DNA of 6,433 nt from Desulfobacteraceae bacterium. GTDB lineage: Bacteria > Desulfobacterota > DSM-4660 > Desulfatiglandales > Desulfatiglandaceae. Shown here one piece after another: positions 1 to 6,433 of the stretch; position 1 is the first letter of the stretch, and each line of letters opens with the position of its first letter. The notes below the pieces were generated by a model. The model searched no databases. It was not told the DNA's origin and was given only the letters and a program-made list of their open reading frames with translations. Location of the stretch: NCBI GenBank assembly GCA_030632525.1, contig DAOVUP010000100.1, positions 1-6,433 on the forward strand, given 5' to 3'. Made by a program: the position numbers and the translations under genes.

Positions 1-1
1 A

Positions 2-529
2 CCTATTGCTACCGAAGTTGACACGGAATTGGTCAGGAAGGGCCTCGGGCTCAGCGCAGTTGTCCGTTTGAATATAGGTGGAGAAACCATCGAATGGAAA
101 GGTCGTTTTTCGCGTCCCAGCGAAACCTTAGACCCCCAGACAGGAACCGTGGGCATGTATGTCGTTGTTGATGACACATACAAACAGGCCAGGTTCGGGG
201 TAAGACCGCCTTTAATAAAAAACATGTACTGTGAGGTCGAGCTAAGGGGCAGGCCCATGCCGAAAAGCGTGGTGATCCCCCGCTCCGCTATGCACCAGGG
301 AATAGTGTATATTGTCGGTCCAGAAAACCGTTTAGAGAGGCGGAGCGTCACTGTGGACTACTCCCAGGGCAATTTGGTCTCGCTAAAAAAAGGGATAACT
401 CCCGGTGAAAAGGTCATTGTCACTGATATAATCCCGGCCATAGAAGGGATGCTGCTCGTCCCACAGACCGACAACGGTCTCCTTACCTCCCTTATTGCCA
501 ATGCGACCGGGGAGGCGCCGGTAAAATGA
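2..529 (+). CDS. RND efflux membrane fusion protein (periplasmic adaptor), C-terminal part
   Basis: This is the C-terminal part of a periplasmic adaptor (HlyD/AcrA-like membrane fusion protein), which links an inner-membrane RND pump to an outer-membrane channel. The frame is open to the left edge of the window, so the true start, signal or lipoprotein sequence, coiled-coil hairpin and most of the lipoyl domain are missing. A TTG at 29 is internal, not a start. What remains fits the beta-barrel domain (GLSAVVRLNIGGETIEWKG, then SRPSETLDPQTGTVGMYVVV) followed by the membrane-proximal domain (KSVVIPRSAMHQGIVYIVG, then a GEKVIVTDI-type strand). The S-x-T-L-D-P-Q-T-G-T segment is a strong adaptor signature. 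The stop overlaps the start of the RND permease gene, which confirms the role by context. The substrate cannot be told from this fragment. Confidence 0.92.
   Translation, partial: PIATEVDTELVRKGLGLSAVVRLNIGGETIEWKGRFSRPSETLDPQTGTVGMYVVVDDTYKQARFGVRPPLIKNMYCEVELRGRPMPKSVVIPRSAMHQGIVYIVGPENRLERRSVTVDYSQGNLVSLKKGITPGEKVIVTDIIPAIEGMLLVPQTDNGLLTSLIANATGEAPVK
511..515 (+). promoter_or_regulatory. Ribosome binding site of the RND permease gene
   Basis: GGAGG lies inside the last codons of the adaptor gene, 10 bases before the ATG at 526. It supports that ATG as the start. With the 4-base ATGA overlap (526-529), it suggests the pump subunit is translated in step with its adaptor. Confidence 0.7.
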
Positions 530-3500
530 AAAGCAAGGTCTCTTTGGTTCACTACTTTGCGTCCCACCCCACTGCCGCCAACCTCCTTATGATTATCTTT
601 CTCTTTTTAGGGCTTCTCACCATTAGAGACCTCCGCAGAGAAACCTTTCCGGACTTTGCTCCCACTGAAGTCCAGATCACAGCAGAATACCCCGGCGCAA
701 CAGCAGAAGATGTAGAAAGTGCTGTCTGCCAGCGTGTAGAGGAGGCATTGGACGACGTCACCGATATATACGAGATCCGGAGCGAGGCCCGTGAAAACCA
801 GGGGCGGATAGTGGTGGAGATGCGGGACGGGGGCGACATGGTTCAGTTTTTAAATGACGTCAAAACCGCTGTTGAGGCCATTGATGACTTCCCTAACAAG
901 GTGGAAAAACCGGTGGTCAAACAACTTGGCAAAACTGACTTGGTGGTATCCGTGGCCATAACAGGGCCTATGTCGGTACCACATTTGAAGACGTTTTGCG
1001 AACAGGTCAAGGATCGCATGCTTCGCACCGAGCTCATTTCACAGGTCAAGGTCCTCGGGTTCTCTGACCATCAAATCAGGATAGAGATCCCGGCCGTCAC
1101 ATTAATGCAGCTGGGTCTGAGTGTCTCCCACGTGGCTGATACGATCGCCCGGCAGAGTGTGGACCTCCCTTCAGGGATTGTTGAAACCAAAGACGCCGAC
1201 CTGCTTATCAGATTCGCCGATGAACGCCGGTCAGTGCCGGAGTTCGAAGACCTGATCGTTGTCTCCGGAGATACAGGCGCTGAAATCCGTCTCGGTGACA
1301 TCGCTAAAATCACGGATCGTTTTGAACTTGATGAAGAGAAGATCCTCTTTAACGGCAAACGCGCCGGTGTGCTGCAAATCTCTAAGACCAAGACCGAAGA
1401 CGCCCTCAGGATCATGGACGCGGTGGAGATCTTTCTTGAACGGGAGCGAAAAATGGCGCCACCGGGGGTCAGCTTTATTATAACGCAAAATATCTCTGAG
1501 ATCGTACGGGACCGGTTGAATATGTTAGCGGTCAACGGCATCCAGGGGTTGGGTCTTGTGTTCCTGACCATGTGGCTCTTCTTCTCCTTCCGTTTTTCGT
1601 TCTGGGTTGCCATGGGTCTGCCGATCTCTTTTTTAGGCGCAATTTTTTTCATGGAAATGATAGATTTTTCCCTCAATTTATTCACAATGGTGGGTCTTCT
1701 CATGGCAGTCGGACTCCTGATGGACGATGCCATCGTCATTTCCGAAAATGTGGCCACACAGCTCAAGAGAGGGAAAACCCCTCTTGCCGCAGTGGTTGAC
1801 GGGGTAACCGAGGTGAGAGCAGGGGTTATCTCCTCTTTCCTGACCACGCTTTTCATTTTCGGCTCTTTAGCAGTCTTCATAGAAGGTGACATAGGTAAGG
1901 TGATGTGGGTCATGCCGGTGGTCCTCATCCTGACCCTGAGTGTCAGTCTTGTTGAGGCGTTCTGTATCCTTCCCAACCACCTGGCCCATTCCCTAAAAGG
2001 GATCGATACAGCTGCACCTACCAGATTTAGACAACGCTTTGACGCCTTTATTGATGGGGTTCGGGAAAAAATTTTAGGCCGGATTGTGGACTGGGCAGTG
2101 TCGTGGCGCTACCTCTTTGTCGGTTTGGTCCTGAGCATCTTTCTCATTTCCGTGGGCATGTTGGCCGGCGGATTTCTGAAGATGCGGGCCTTTCCAGACA
2201 TTGATGGCGACGTGCTTCAGGCCCGCATACTCCTTCCCCAGGGCACTCCCCTCTCCCGCACCGAGTCGGTAGTAGAGAGGGTCGTCAAGGCATTGAAAAA
2301 AATTGATGCAGATCTTACCCCGCTGCAGCCAGGAAAAATGCCTTTAGTGGAGAACATCAATGTCCAATTCAACTATAATGTTGACTCCTTTGAATTCGGC
2401 CCCCATGTTGCCACAGTGTCGGCTGATCTTTTGGGCGCAGAAAAACGCAACGCACACATAGATGACGTGATTACCCGATGGCGTAAGGAAGTCGGAAACG
2501 TCCCGGATGTCATCAACATAACCTACAAAGAACCGGTAATCGGCCCTGGAGGACTTGCCATCGACATCCGCCTCAAAGGTGACGACCTCGACCGGTTAAA
2601 ACAGGCATCATTAGAACTAATGCGCTGGCTCAACTCCTATGAAGGTGTCTTAGACCTGAACGATGATCTTCGTCCCGGCAAACCCGAAATACGTGTCACA
2701 CTCAAGAGTGGAGCAATGACCTTGGGTGTTGATGCGGCCACCATAGCTAATCAACTTCGCTCGGCCTTCCATGGGCAAAAGGCCGGCGATATTCAGGTGG
2801 GGTCGGAATCATATGAGGTGGACGTGCGCCTCGCCCCTTTGGACCAAAACAGTCTGGGTGATCTGGAAGGCTTCCATATCACGACTCAATCGGGAAAAGA
2901 GATCCCCATGGGATCGGTGGCCACCTTAGAGGAGGGTCGTGGATATGGCCGCATTCTGCGAGTCGATTCTGTCCGTACTGTTACTATTCAGGGAGACGTG
3001 GACACCCTGATTACCAATGCCGCTGAAATCATGGAGGAGACAAAAACACTCTTTTTGCCGGAACTCCAGAAGCGCTACCCGGACATAGACTTCACGTTGG
3101 AGGGGCAGGCTAAAGAAAGCCGGCAGACCGGGCGCTCCATGGGTAAGGCCCTGCTGGTAGGCATGTTCGCAGTCTTTGTTCTCCTGAGCTTTCAGTTTAA
3201 GAGCTATATAGAACCATTGGTGGTCATTGTAGCGATACCATTGGCATTTATCGGCGTTATCTGGGGCCACATCCTCATGGGCCTGGAACTCTCCATGCCA
3301 AGCATCATGGGGTTTGTTTCTTTGGCAGGGGTGGTGGTCAATGACTCCATCCTCCTTGTAACGTTCATCAAGCTGAGGCTTAAAGAGGGAAAGGCTATCT
3401 CTGGAGCAGCACAAACAGCCAGCAGACAGCGCTTCCGGGCCGTACTCCTGACCTCGTTGACCACCATAATGGGGCTTCTGCCTCTCTTGGCCGAGCGCAG

Positions 3501-3642
3501 TCTTCAGGCCCAGATACTTATCCCCATGGCGACAAGCTTAGTATTCGGGCTCCTCGCCTCTACGGCCATGGTCCTTGTGGTCATCCCTGCCCTCTACACC
3601 ATTCTTGGTGATTTCGGCCTTACGTCTGCCACCACTAAGTAA
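526..3642 (+). CDS. RND efflux transporter permease subunit (AcrB/HAE type)
   Basis: This is a complete 1038-residue inner-membrane pump of the RND superfamily (AcrB-like, ACR_tran), normal in length for the family. It should work as a trimer that exchanges protons for substrate and passes the substrate to the adaptor encoded just upstream. TM1 lies at about residues 18-34, preceding the ETFPDF segment and the YPGATAEDVE porter start. The first periplasmic loop spans about 35-335, TM2-TM6 about 337-483, TM7 about 529-550, the second loop about 551-873, and TM8-TM12 about 874-1026. The TM4 proton-relay pair is present as D400-D401 (GLLMDDAIVISEN). In TM10 the AcrB lysine position reads N939 within VVVNDSILL. 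R971 and T976 (RAVLLTS) resemble the conserved TM11 start. LPNHLAHS after TM6 resembles a large subgroup of uncharacterised proteobacterial pumps rather than AcrB itself. The substrate is unknown. Confidence 0.96.
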   Translation: MKSKVSLVHYFASHPTAANLLMIIFLFLGLLTIRDLRRETFPDFAPTEVQITAEYPGATAEDVESAVCQRVEEALDDVTDIYEIRSEARENQGRIVVEMRDGGDMVQFLNDVKTAVEAIDDFPNKVEKPVVKQLGKTDLVVSVAITGPMSVPHLKTFCEQVKDRMLRTELISQVKVLGFSDHQIRIEIPAVTLMQLGLSVSHVADTIARQSVDLPSGIVETKDADLLIRFADERRSVPEFEDLIVVSGDTGAEIRLGDIAKITDRFELDEEKILFNGKRAGVLQISKTKTEDALRIMDAVEIFLERERKMAPPGVSFIITQNISEIVRDRLNMLAVNGIQGLGLVFLTMWLFFSFRFSFWVAMGLPISFLGAIFFMEMIDFSLNLFTMVGLLMAVGLLMDDAIVISENVATQLKRGKTPLAAVVDGVTEVRAGVISSFLTTLFIFGSLAVFIEGDIGKVMWVMPVVLILTLSVSLVEAFCILPNHLAHSLKGIDTAAPTRFRQRFDAFIDGVREKILGRIVDWAVSWRYLFVGLVLSIFLISVGMLAGGFLKMRAFPDIDGDVLQARILLPQGTPLSRTESVVERVVKALKKIDADLTPLQPGKMPLVENINVQFNYNVDSFEFGPHVATVSADLLGAEKRNAHIDDVITRWRKEVGNVPDVINITYKEPVIGPGGLAIDIRLKGDDLDRLKQASLELMRWLNSYEGVLDLNDDLRPGKPEIRVTLKSGAMTLGVDAATIANQLRSAFHGQKAGDIQVGSESYEVDVRLAPLDQNSLGDLEGFHITTQSGKEIPMGSVATLEEGRGYGRILRVDSVRTVTIQGDVDTLITNAAEIMEETKTLFLPELQKRYPDIDFTLEGQAKESRQTGRSMGKALLVGMFAVFVLLSFQFKSYIEPLVVIVAIPLAFIGVIWGHILMGLELSMPSIMGFVSLAGVVVNDSILLVTFIKLRLKEGKAISGAAQTASRQRFRAVLLTSLTTIMGLLPLLAERSLQAQILIPMATSLVFGLLASTAMVLVVIPALYTILGDFGLTSATTK

Positions 3643-3720
3643 TGCATGAAAGGATGAAACGATTGCGTAAAGAGACTGACTAAATAGCAAACCATACAAC
3701 AAAAAATAGGAGGTAGAAAC
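3643..3720 (+). other. Intergenic gap between the RND permease and flavoprotein genes
   Basis: These 78 bases are A-rich towards the 3' end. I see no stem followed by a T-run that would act as an intrinsic terminator, and no convincing -35/-10 pair: TTGCGT at 3663-3668 has no well-spaced TATAAT-like partner. Whether the flavoprotein gene is read from the RND transcript or from its own promoter is therefore open. Confidence 0.5.
3709..3713 (+). promoter_or_regulatory. Ribosome binding site of the flavoprotein gene
   Basis: A near-consensus TAGGAGGT covers 3707-3714 and its GGAGG core ends 7 bases before the GTG at 3721. This strong site decides the GTG start; no in-frame ATG start lies nearby upstream. 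Confidence 0.85.
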
Positions 3721-4299
3721 GTGAAGAATGACAATGAAACAAAAAAGAAGGTTCTTGTACTGCTGGGAAGTCCCCGCAAGAAAGGAAACAGCACCATTCT
3801 GGCCCAGGAAATAGCCAAGGGTGCCGAATCAGTCGGAGCCGTCGTTGAAACTTTGTACATAAACGGTATGGATATCAAGGCGTGCCAGGCATGCTGGACC
3901 TGTCAGAAGGAAGATAGCAAGGGCTGCCCTATTGACGATGACATGCAGACTATCTATCACAAGCTGATCGAAGCAGACTCCTGGGTCATTGCCAGCCCTG
4001 TTCACTGGTTTAACATGTCAACCCAGACTAAGCTGTGGATAGACCGTTGTTTTGCCCTGCAAAAATATGGAGAAAATCCTTTTCGAAAAAAAATCGGTAT
4101 TGCCATGAGCTTTGGCGACACCGACCCGTTCACCTCGGGCTGTATAAATGCCCTACGATCCTTCCAGGACAGTTTCAGATATGTTGGGGCTAAGATTGCC
4201 GGGATAGTATATGGCAGTGCATTGAACGCTGGGGATATCAGCGGAAACACTGATCTCTTGAAAACAGCAGAGAAACTGGGAAAAAAGCTGGGGAAATAG
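3721..4299 (+). CDS. Flavodoxin-fold NAD(P)H/FMN-dependent oxidoreductase with iron-sulfur-flavoprotein-like Cys motif
   Basis: This 192-residue cytoplasmic flavoprotein belongs to the FMN reductase / multimeric flavodoxin group (FMN_red type). After a charged 10-residue N terminus, the first strand VLVLLG leads to the FMN phosphate loop GSPRKKGNST (residues 16-25). A cysteine cluster follows, C55-x2-C58-x2-C61-x7-C69, ending in CPIDDDM. Then SPVHWFNMSTQTKLWIDR (92-109) gives the second flavin-contacting loop and dimer helix typical of the family. The cluster fits the CX2CX2CX4-7C pattern described for the archaeal iron-sulfur flavoprotein Isf, which binds a 4Fe-4S cluster. However, many relatives with similar cysteines are annotated only as NAD(P)H-dependent oxidoreductases, so cluster binding is inference. 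The gene has a strong ribosome binding site, and its stop shares one base with the start of the amidohydrolase gene. Its electron donor and acceptor are unknown. Confidence 0.9.
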   Translation: MKNDNETKKKVLVLLGSPRKKGNSTILAQEIAKGAESVGAVVETLYINGMDIKACQACWTCQKEDSKGCPIDDDMQTIYHKLIEADSWVIASPVHWFNMSTQTKLWIDRCFALQKYGENPFRKKIGIAMSFGDTDPFTSGCINALRSFQDSFRYVGAKIAGIVYGSALNAGDISGNTDLLKTAEKLGKKLGK

Positions 4300-5183
4300 T
4301 GCTGAGACCAAATCTCCCATCAATTGACGATAGGGAAGGTGAATATGTACCGCAAGGACTTCCCACTGTTGTTGACGCCCATGTTCATATCTTCCCTGAC
4401 AACATATTCTCTGCAATCTGGGCATGGTTTGACGAAAACGCCTGGCCGATTCGATACCGATTAGCCTCCTCGAGTGCGTTGGACCATCTCCTCTCACATG
4501 GTGTCAGCCATATAATAGCGCTTCAATATGCACACAGGCCTGGCATTTCACGAATGCTGAATCGATACATGGTGAAAAAGTGCAGAGAGTTTCCTGAGAA
4601 GATTACAGGTATGGCTGCCATCTTTCCCGGTGAAAAGGCTGCTGAGGAGATTCTCAAGGAAGCGTTTGATAATGGGTTAAAGGGCGTCAAGCTACACGCC
4701 CATGTTCAGTGTTTTGATATGAATGCTGAAGAAATGGATATTATCTATGATCTATGTGAATCAGAGCAAAAGCCAATGGTGATGCATGTTGGCAGAGAAC
4801 CCAAAAGCACGGCCTACCATTGCGATCCATATGAAATTTGCAGCGCTGAGAAATTAGAAAGAGTCCTTCAGAATTTTCCTAAACTAAGAATCTGCGTGCC
4901 TCATTTAGGGTTTGATGAGATATCCGATTACAGAAACCTGATTGAGAAATATGATAACCTCTGGTTGGACACGACCATGGTTTTAACGGATTATTTTCCG
5001 TTAAAGGAGTCCATCGAGCTTGATAATTTCAGAGTTAACAGAATTATGTATGGATCTGACTTCCCAAGTATTCCTTATAACTGGGATAGAGAACTCAAGT
5101 GTCTGAAAGAGTCAAACCTGTCACGTGAAAATATGGAATGGATTCTGCATAAAAGTGCCGACGGTCTTTTTCAAGTAACTTAG
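4299..5183 (+). CDS. Amidohydrolase family 2 metal-dependent hydrolase (TIM barrel)
   Basis: This 294-residue enzyme belongs to the Amidohydro_2 (COG2159) branch of the amidohydrolase superfamily, which includes hydrolases and ACMSD-like decarboxylases. The strand-1 metal motif is DAHVH (H28, H30). Other likely active-site residues are H163 in VMHVGREP, H202 in CVPHLGFDE and D254 in YGSDFP, matching the usual two-His, His, His, Asp layout. KGVKLHAHVQ (128-137) is another characteristic barrel strand. No signal peptide is seen, so it is probably cytoplasmic. The GTG start overlaps the flavoprotein stop by one base and has only a weak upstream G-run (4290-4293). The start is therefore less certain, and some 23 residues precede the barrel, more than is common. 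No in-frame ATG lies near the N terminus. The gene looks richer in A and T than its neighbours. The substrate and reaction cannot be assigned. Confidence 0.9.
   Translation: MLRPNLPSIDDREGEYVPQGLPTVVDAHVHIFPDNIFSAIWAWFDENAWPIRYRLASSSALDHLLSHGVSHIIALQYAHRPGISRMLNRYMVKKCREFPEKITGMAAIFPGEKAAEEILKEAFDNGLKGVKLHAHVQCFDMNAEEMDIIYDLCESEQKPMVMHVGREPKSTAYHCDPYEICSAEKLERVLQNFPKLRICVPHLGFDEISDYRNLIEKYDNLWLDTTMVLTDYFPLKESIELDNFRVNRIMYGSDFPSIPYNWDRELKCLKESNLSRENMEWILHKSADGLFQVT
4982..5005. repeat. Perfect 9-bp inverted repeat inside the amidohydrolase gene
   Basis: TTTAACGGA (4982-4990) and TCCGTTAAA (4997-5005) are exact reverse complements separated by the six bases TTATTT. It lies within codons for the VLTDYFPLK segment, so it may be a chance result of the coding sequence. 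No T-run follows that would make it an intrinsic terminator. Confidence 0.6.
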
Positions 5184-5217
5184 AGGAAATACAAACGCTG
5201 ACCTGCCAAACAAAACA

Positions 5218-5239
5218 GGGACCATCCCGGCTTGCGGGA
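5218..5239 (+). promoter_or_regulatory. Two mutually exclusive small hairpins upstream of the ATPase gene
   Basis: GGGA (5218-5221) can pair with TCCC (5225-5228) across a 3-base loop. The same TCCC, extended to TCCCG (5225-5229), can instead pair with CGGGA (5235-5239) across the loop GCTTG. The downstream stem ends 8 bases before the Shine-Dalgarno sequence. The stems are short and no T-run follows, so a regulatory role is only a possibility. Confidence 0.25.
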
Positions 5240-5247
5240 AGATTTAA

Positions 5248-5252
5248 GAGGG
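5248..5252 (+). promoter_or_regulatory. Ribosome binding site of the P-type ATPase gene
   Basis: GAGGG (within AAGAGGGT) lies 7 bases before the ATG at 5260. It supports that start, which also puts the His-Gln-Ser-Thr-Ser-Glu-Glu-Val segment at the N terminus, as usual for this ATPase family. Confidence 0.75.
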
Positions 5253-5259
5253 TAATTAG

Positions 5260-6433
5260 ATGAAATTTCATCAGTCCACATCTGAAGAGGTTCTCAAACA
5301 TTTTTCATCAACAATAAATGGCCTCAGTGACAGGGAGGCGGAGAAGAGGCTTGCCCGGTACGGTCCCAACGAAATACGACGCGACCGTGAGATCTCTCCA
5401 ATCAAGATCCTCATAGCTCAATTCAACAGTTTCATCGTCTACATCCTGATCGCTGCTGTTTTCATGTCAGTCATACTCCAGGAATATATCGACAGTGTTG
5501 TGATCATCGCCATCCTTATCGTTAACGCGATTCTCGGTTTCTTCCAGGAATACAGGGCAGAGAAGGCCATCGAATCACTCAAGAAAATGGCAGCGCTTCA
5601 GACCACTGTCATAAGGGATGGCCGCAAGATGAGAATCGGCAGCAGCGAACTGGTTCCCGGAGATGTGATCGTCTTCGAATCCGGGGACCGGATTCCTGCC
5701 GATGCCCGAATCATTGAAGGATATGTACTGGAGGTCATGGAGTCATCGTTGACAGGTGAGAGTCACCCTGTAAACAAGGACCCGGCGCCCATCGATGACA
5801 CAAGCACATTAGGGAATATGAAGAATATGGTTTTCGGAGGCACAAATGTCGCCAATGGCTCCGGGAAAGCGGTCGTAGTGAAAACAGGGATGGACTCTGA
5901 GATGGGAAAGATCGCTGAAGCGATTGAATCTGTTGAAGACGATGAAACTCCGCTTCAGAAAAAACTGGATATATTAGGGTGGAAACTCGGAATCCTGACG
6001 CTTGTGATTTGTGCAATCATAATCGCTTTCGGTATCTTCAAGGGAGGGAATATCCTTGAGATGCTGATGGTGGGCGTAAGCCTTGCCGTGGCTGCCGTCC
6101 CGGAGGGTCTTCCAATTGTAGTGACCATCGCACTGGCCCTCGGAGTCAAGAGGATGGTGAAACAGAACGCCCTTGTGAAGCGCCTGCCCAGCGTGGAGAC
6201 ATTAGGATGCACCACGGTCATCTGCACTGACAAGACGGGGACCCTTACACGCAACGAAATGACGGTCACTAAATTGTTCGTTAACAATACCATCATCGAT
6301 ATTGCGGGCACGGGATACGAGACTTCGGGAGAGTTCCTTTCTTCTAATGACGCAATTGATCCTTCGTCTGCTGAACTTCTCCTTAGAATAGGCCTACTGA
6401 ATAACGATGCCGCATTATCAGAAAAAGAGGGTA
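5260..6433 (+). CDS. Cation-transporting P-type ATPase (P2 type), N-terminal part
   Basis: The first 391 residues of a P-type ATPase run off the right edge. Family members are about 900 residues, so a little under half is seen. It pumps a cation across the inner membrane using ATP. The N-terminal cation-ATPase domain is at about residues 4-40 (GLSDREAEKRLARYGPNEI), and M1-M2 lie at about 58-95. The actuator domain has PGD (133-135) and LTGES (164-168). M3 is at about 240-260. M4 holds VAAVPEGLP (277-285), with E282 matching the cation-ligand glutamate of SERCA-type pumps. The phosphorylation motif DKTGT has its aspartate at D324. The PEGLP motif places it in the P2 group (Ca2+ or Na+/K+-like) and against heavy-metal P1B pumps, which use CPC/CPH and carry N-terminal metal domains. 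Ca2+ or another ion cannot be decided without M5 and M6. The frame has no internal stop. Confidence 0.95.
   Translation, partial: MKFHQSTSEEVLKHFSSTINGLSDREAEKRLARYGPNEIRRDREISPIKILIAQFNSFIVYILIAAVFMSVILQEYIDSVVIIAILIVNAILGFFQEYRAEKAIESLKKMAALQTTVIRDGRKMRIGSSELVPGDVIVFESGDRIPADARIIEGYVLEVMESSLTGESHPVNKDPAPIDDTSTLGNMKNMVFGGTNVANGSGKAVVVKTGMDSEMGKIAEAIESVEDDETPLQKKLDILGWKLGILTLVICAIIIAFGIFKGGNILEMLMVGVSLAVAAVPEGLPIVVTIALALGVKRMVKQNALVKRLPSVETLGCTTVICTDKTGTLTRNEMTVTKLFVNNTIIDIAGTGYETSGEFLSSNDAIDPSSAELLLRIGLLNNDAALSEKEG

Larger units (their letters stand above)
5184..5259 (+). other. Leader region between the amidohydrolase and P-type ATPase genes
   Basis: This 76-base spacer contains two small overlapping stem possibilities (5218-5239) and the ATPase ribosome binding site. 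No clear promoter pair and no T-tract terminator are visible. The ATPase gene could be read from the upstream genes or from an unrecognised promoter. Confidence 0.5.

Noticed and set aside
1071..1976. A 301-codon open frame on the minus strand inside the RND permease gene
   Set aside because: It is fully opposite a well-supported RND coding region, its translation is rich in Ser, Arg, Thr and Met without domain-like pattern, and it has no supporting context. It is a shadow frame.
2926..3414. A 162-codon minus-strand open frame opposite the RND C-terminal half
   Set aside because: It lies entirely within conserved RND codons and shows no recognisable protein motif.
3642..3683. A 13-codon mini-frame starting with the ATG of TAATG at the end of the RND gene (MHERMKRLRKETD)
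   Set aside because: The stop-start overlap is suggestive, but the frame is tiny, has no separate ribosome binding site, and is as likely to be chance. No leader-peptide pattern such as a codon run is seen.
4153..4497. A 114-codon minus-strand frame across the flavoprotein-amidohydrolase junction
   Set aside because: It is antisense to two genes with clear family motifs and has no recognisable motif of its own.
5225..5239. TCCCG-loop-CGGGA as an intrinsic terminator after the amidohydrolase gene
   Set aside because: The stem is only 5 bp and is followed by AGATTTAAG rather than a T-run, so termination is not supported.
5955..6311. A 118-codon minus-strand frame opposite the P-type ATPase
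   Set aside because: It covers the M4 and DKTGT-coding stretch of the ATPase on the opposite strand and has no features of a real protein.
5260..6433. Heavy-metal (P1B) or K+-transporting KdpB type for the ATPase
   Set aside because: The M4 motif is PEGLP rather than CPC, CPH or SPC, no N-terminal heavy-metal CxxC domain is present, and the N-terminal cation-ATPase domain is typical of P2 pumps.

Overview
The window carries five protein-coding genes, all on the + strand and tightly packed. Two are cut by the window edges and three are complete. The longest stretch without a gene is 78 bases, and no rRNA, tRNA, CRISPR array, insertion sequence or integrase was seen. A periplasmic adaptor paired with an RND permease points to a Gram-negative bacterium. 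Mid-range base composition, an anaerobe-type Cys-rich flavodoxin and an amidohydrolase of a type I associate with deltaproteobacteria suggest a Desulfobacterota-like or related anaerobe. That placement is inference from gene character, not a database match.

Left part (2-3642): the C-terminal end of an RND membrane fusion protein overlaps by ATGA with a complete 1038-residue RND inner-membrane permease. Together they form the two inner parts of a tripartite, proton-driven efflux pump. No outer-membrane channel gene is present, so it must lie upstream of the window or be supplied from elsewhere.

Middle part (3721-5183): after a 78-base gap come a flavodoxin-fold NAD(P)H/FMN oxidoreductase with a four-Cys motif of the iron-sulfur flavoprotein type, and a TIM-barrel metal-dependent amidohydrolase of the Amidohydro_2 family. 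The flavoprotein stop and the amidohydrolase GTG start share one base (TAGTG), which suggests translational coupling and perhaps a shared pathway. The substrates cannot be read from the sequence.

Right part (5260-6433): the first 391 residues of a P2-type cation-transporting P-type ATPase. They include the N-terminal regulatory domain, actuator domain with LTGES, M4 PEGLP motif and phosphorylated DKTGT aspartate. The ion-defining M5 and M6 helices lie beyond the window.

All genes belong to well-known families and I see no convincing new system. Points for a second look are the flavoprotein-amidohydrolase pair, the Asn-Asp replacement of the RND TM10 lysine region, a perfect 9-bp inverted repeat inside the amidohydrolase gene, and two competing small hairpins in the leader of the ATPase gene.
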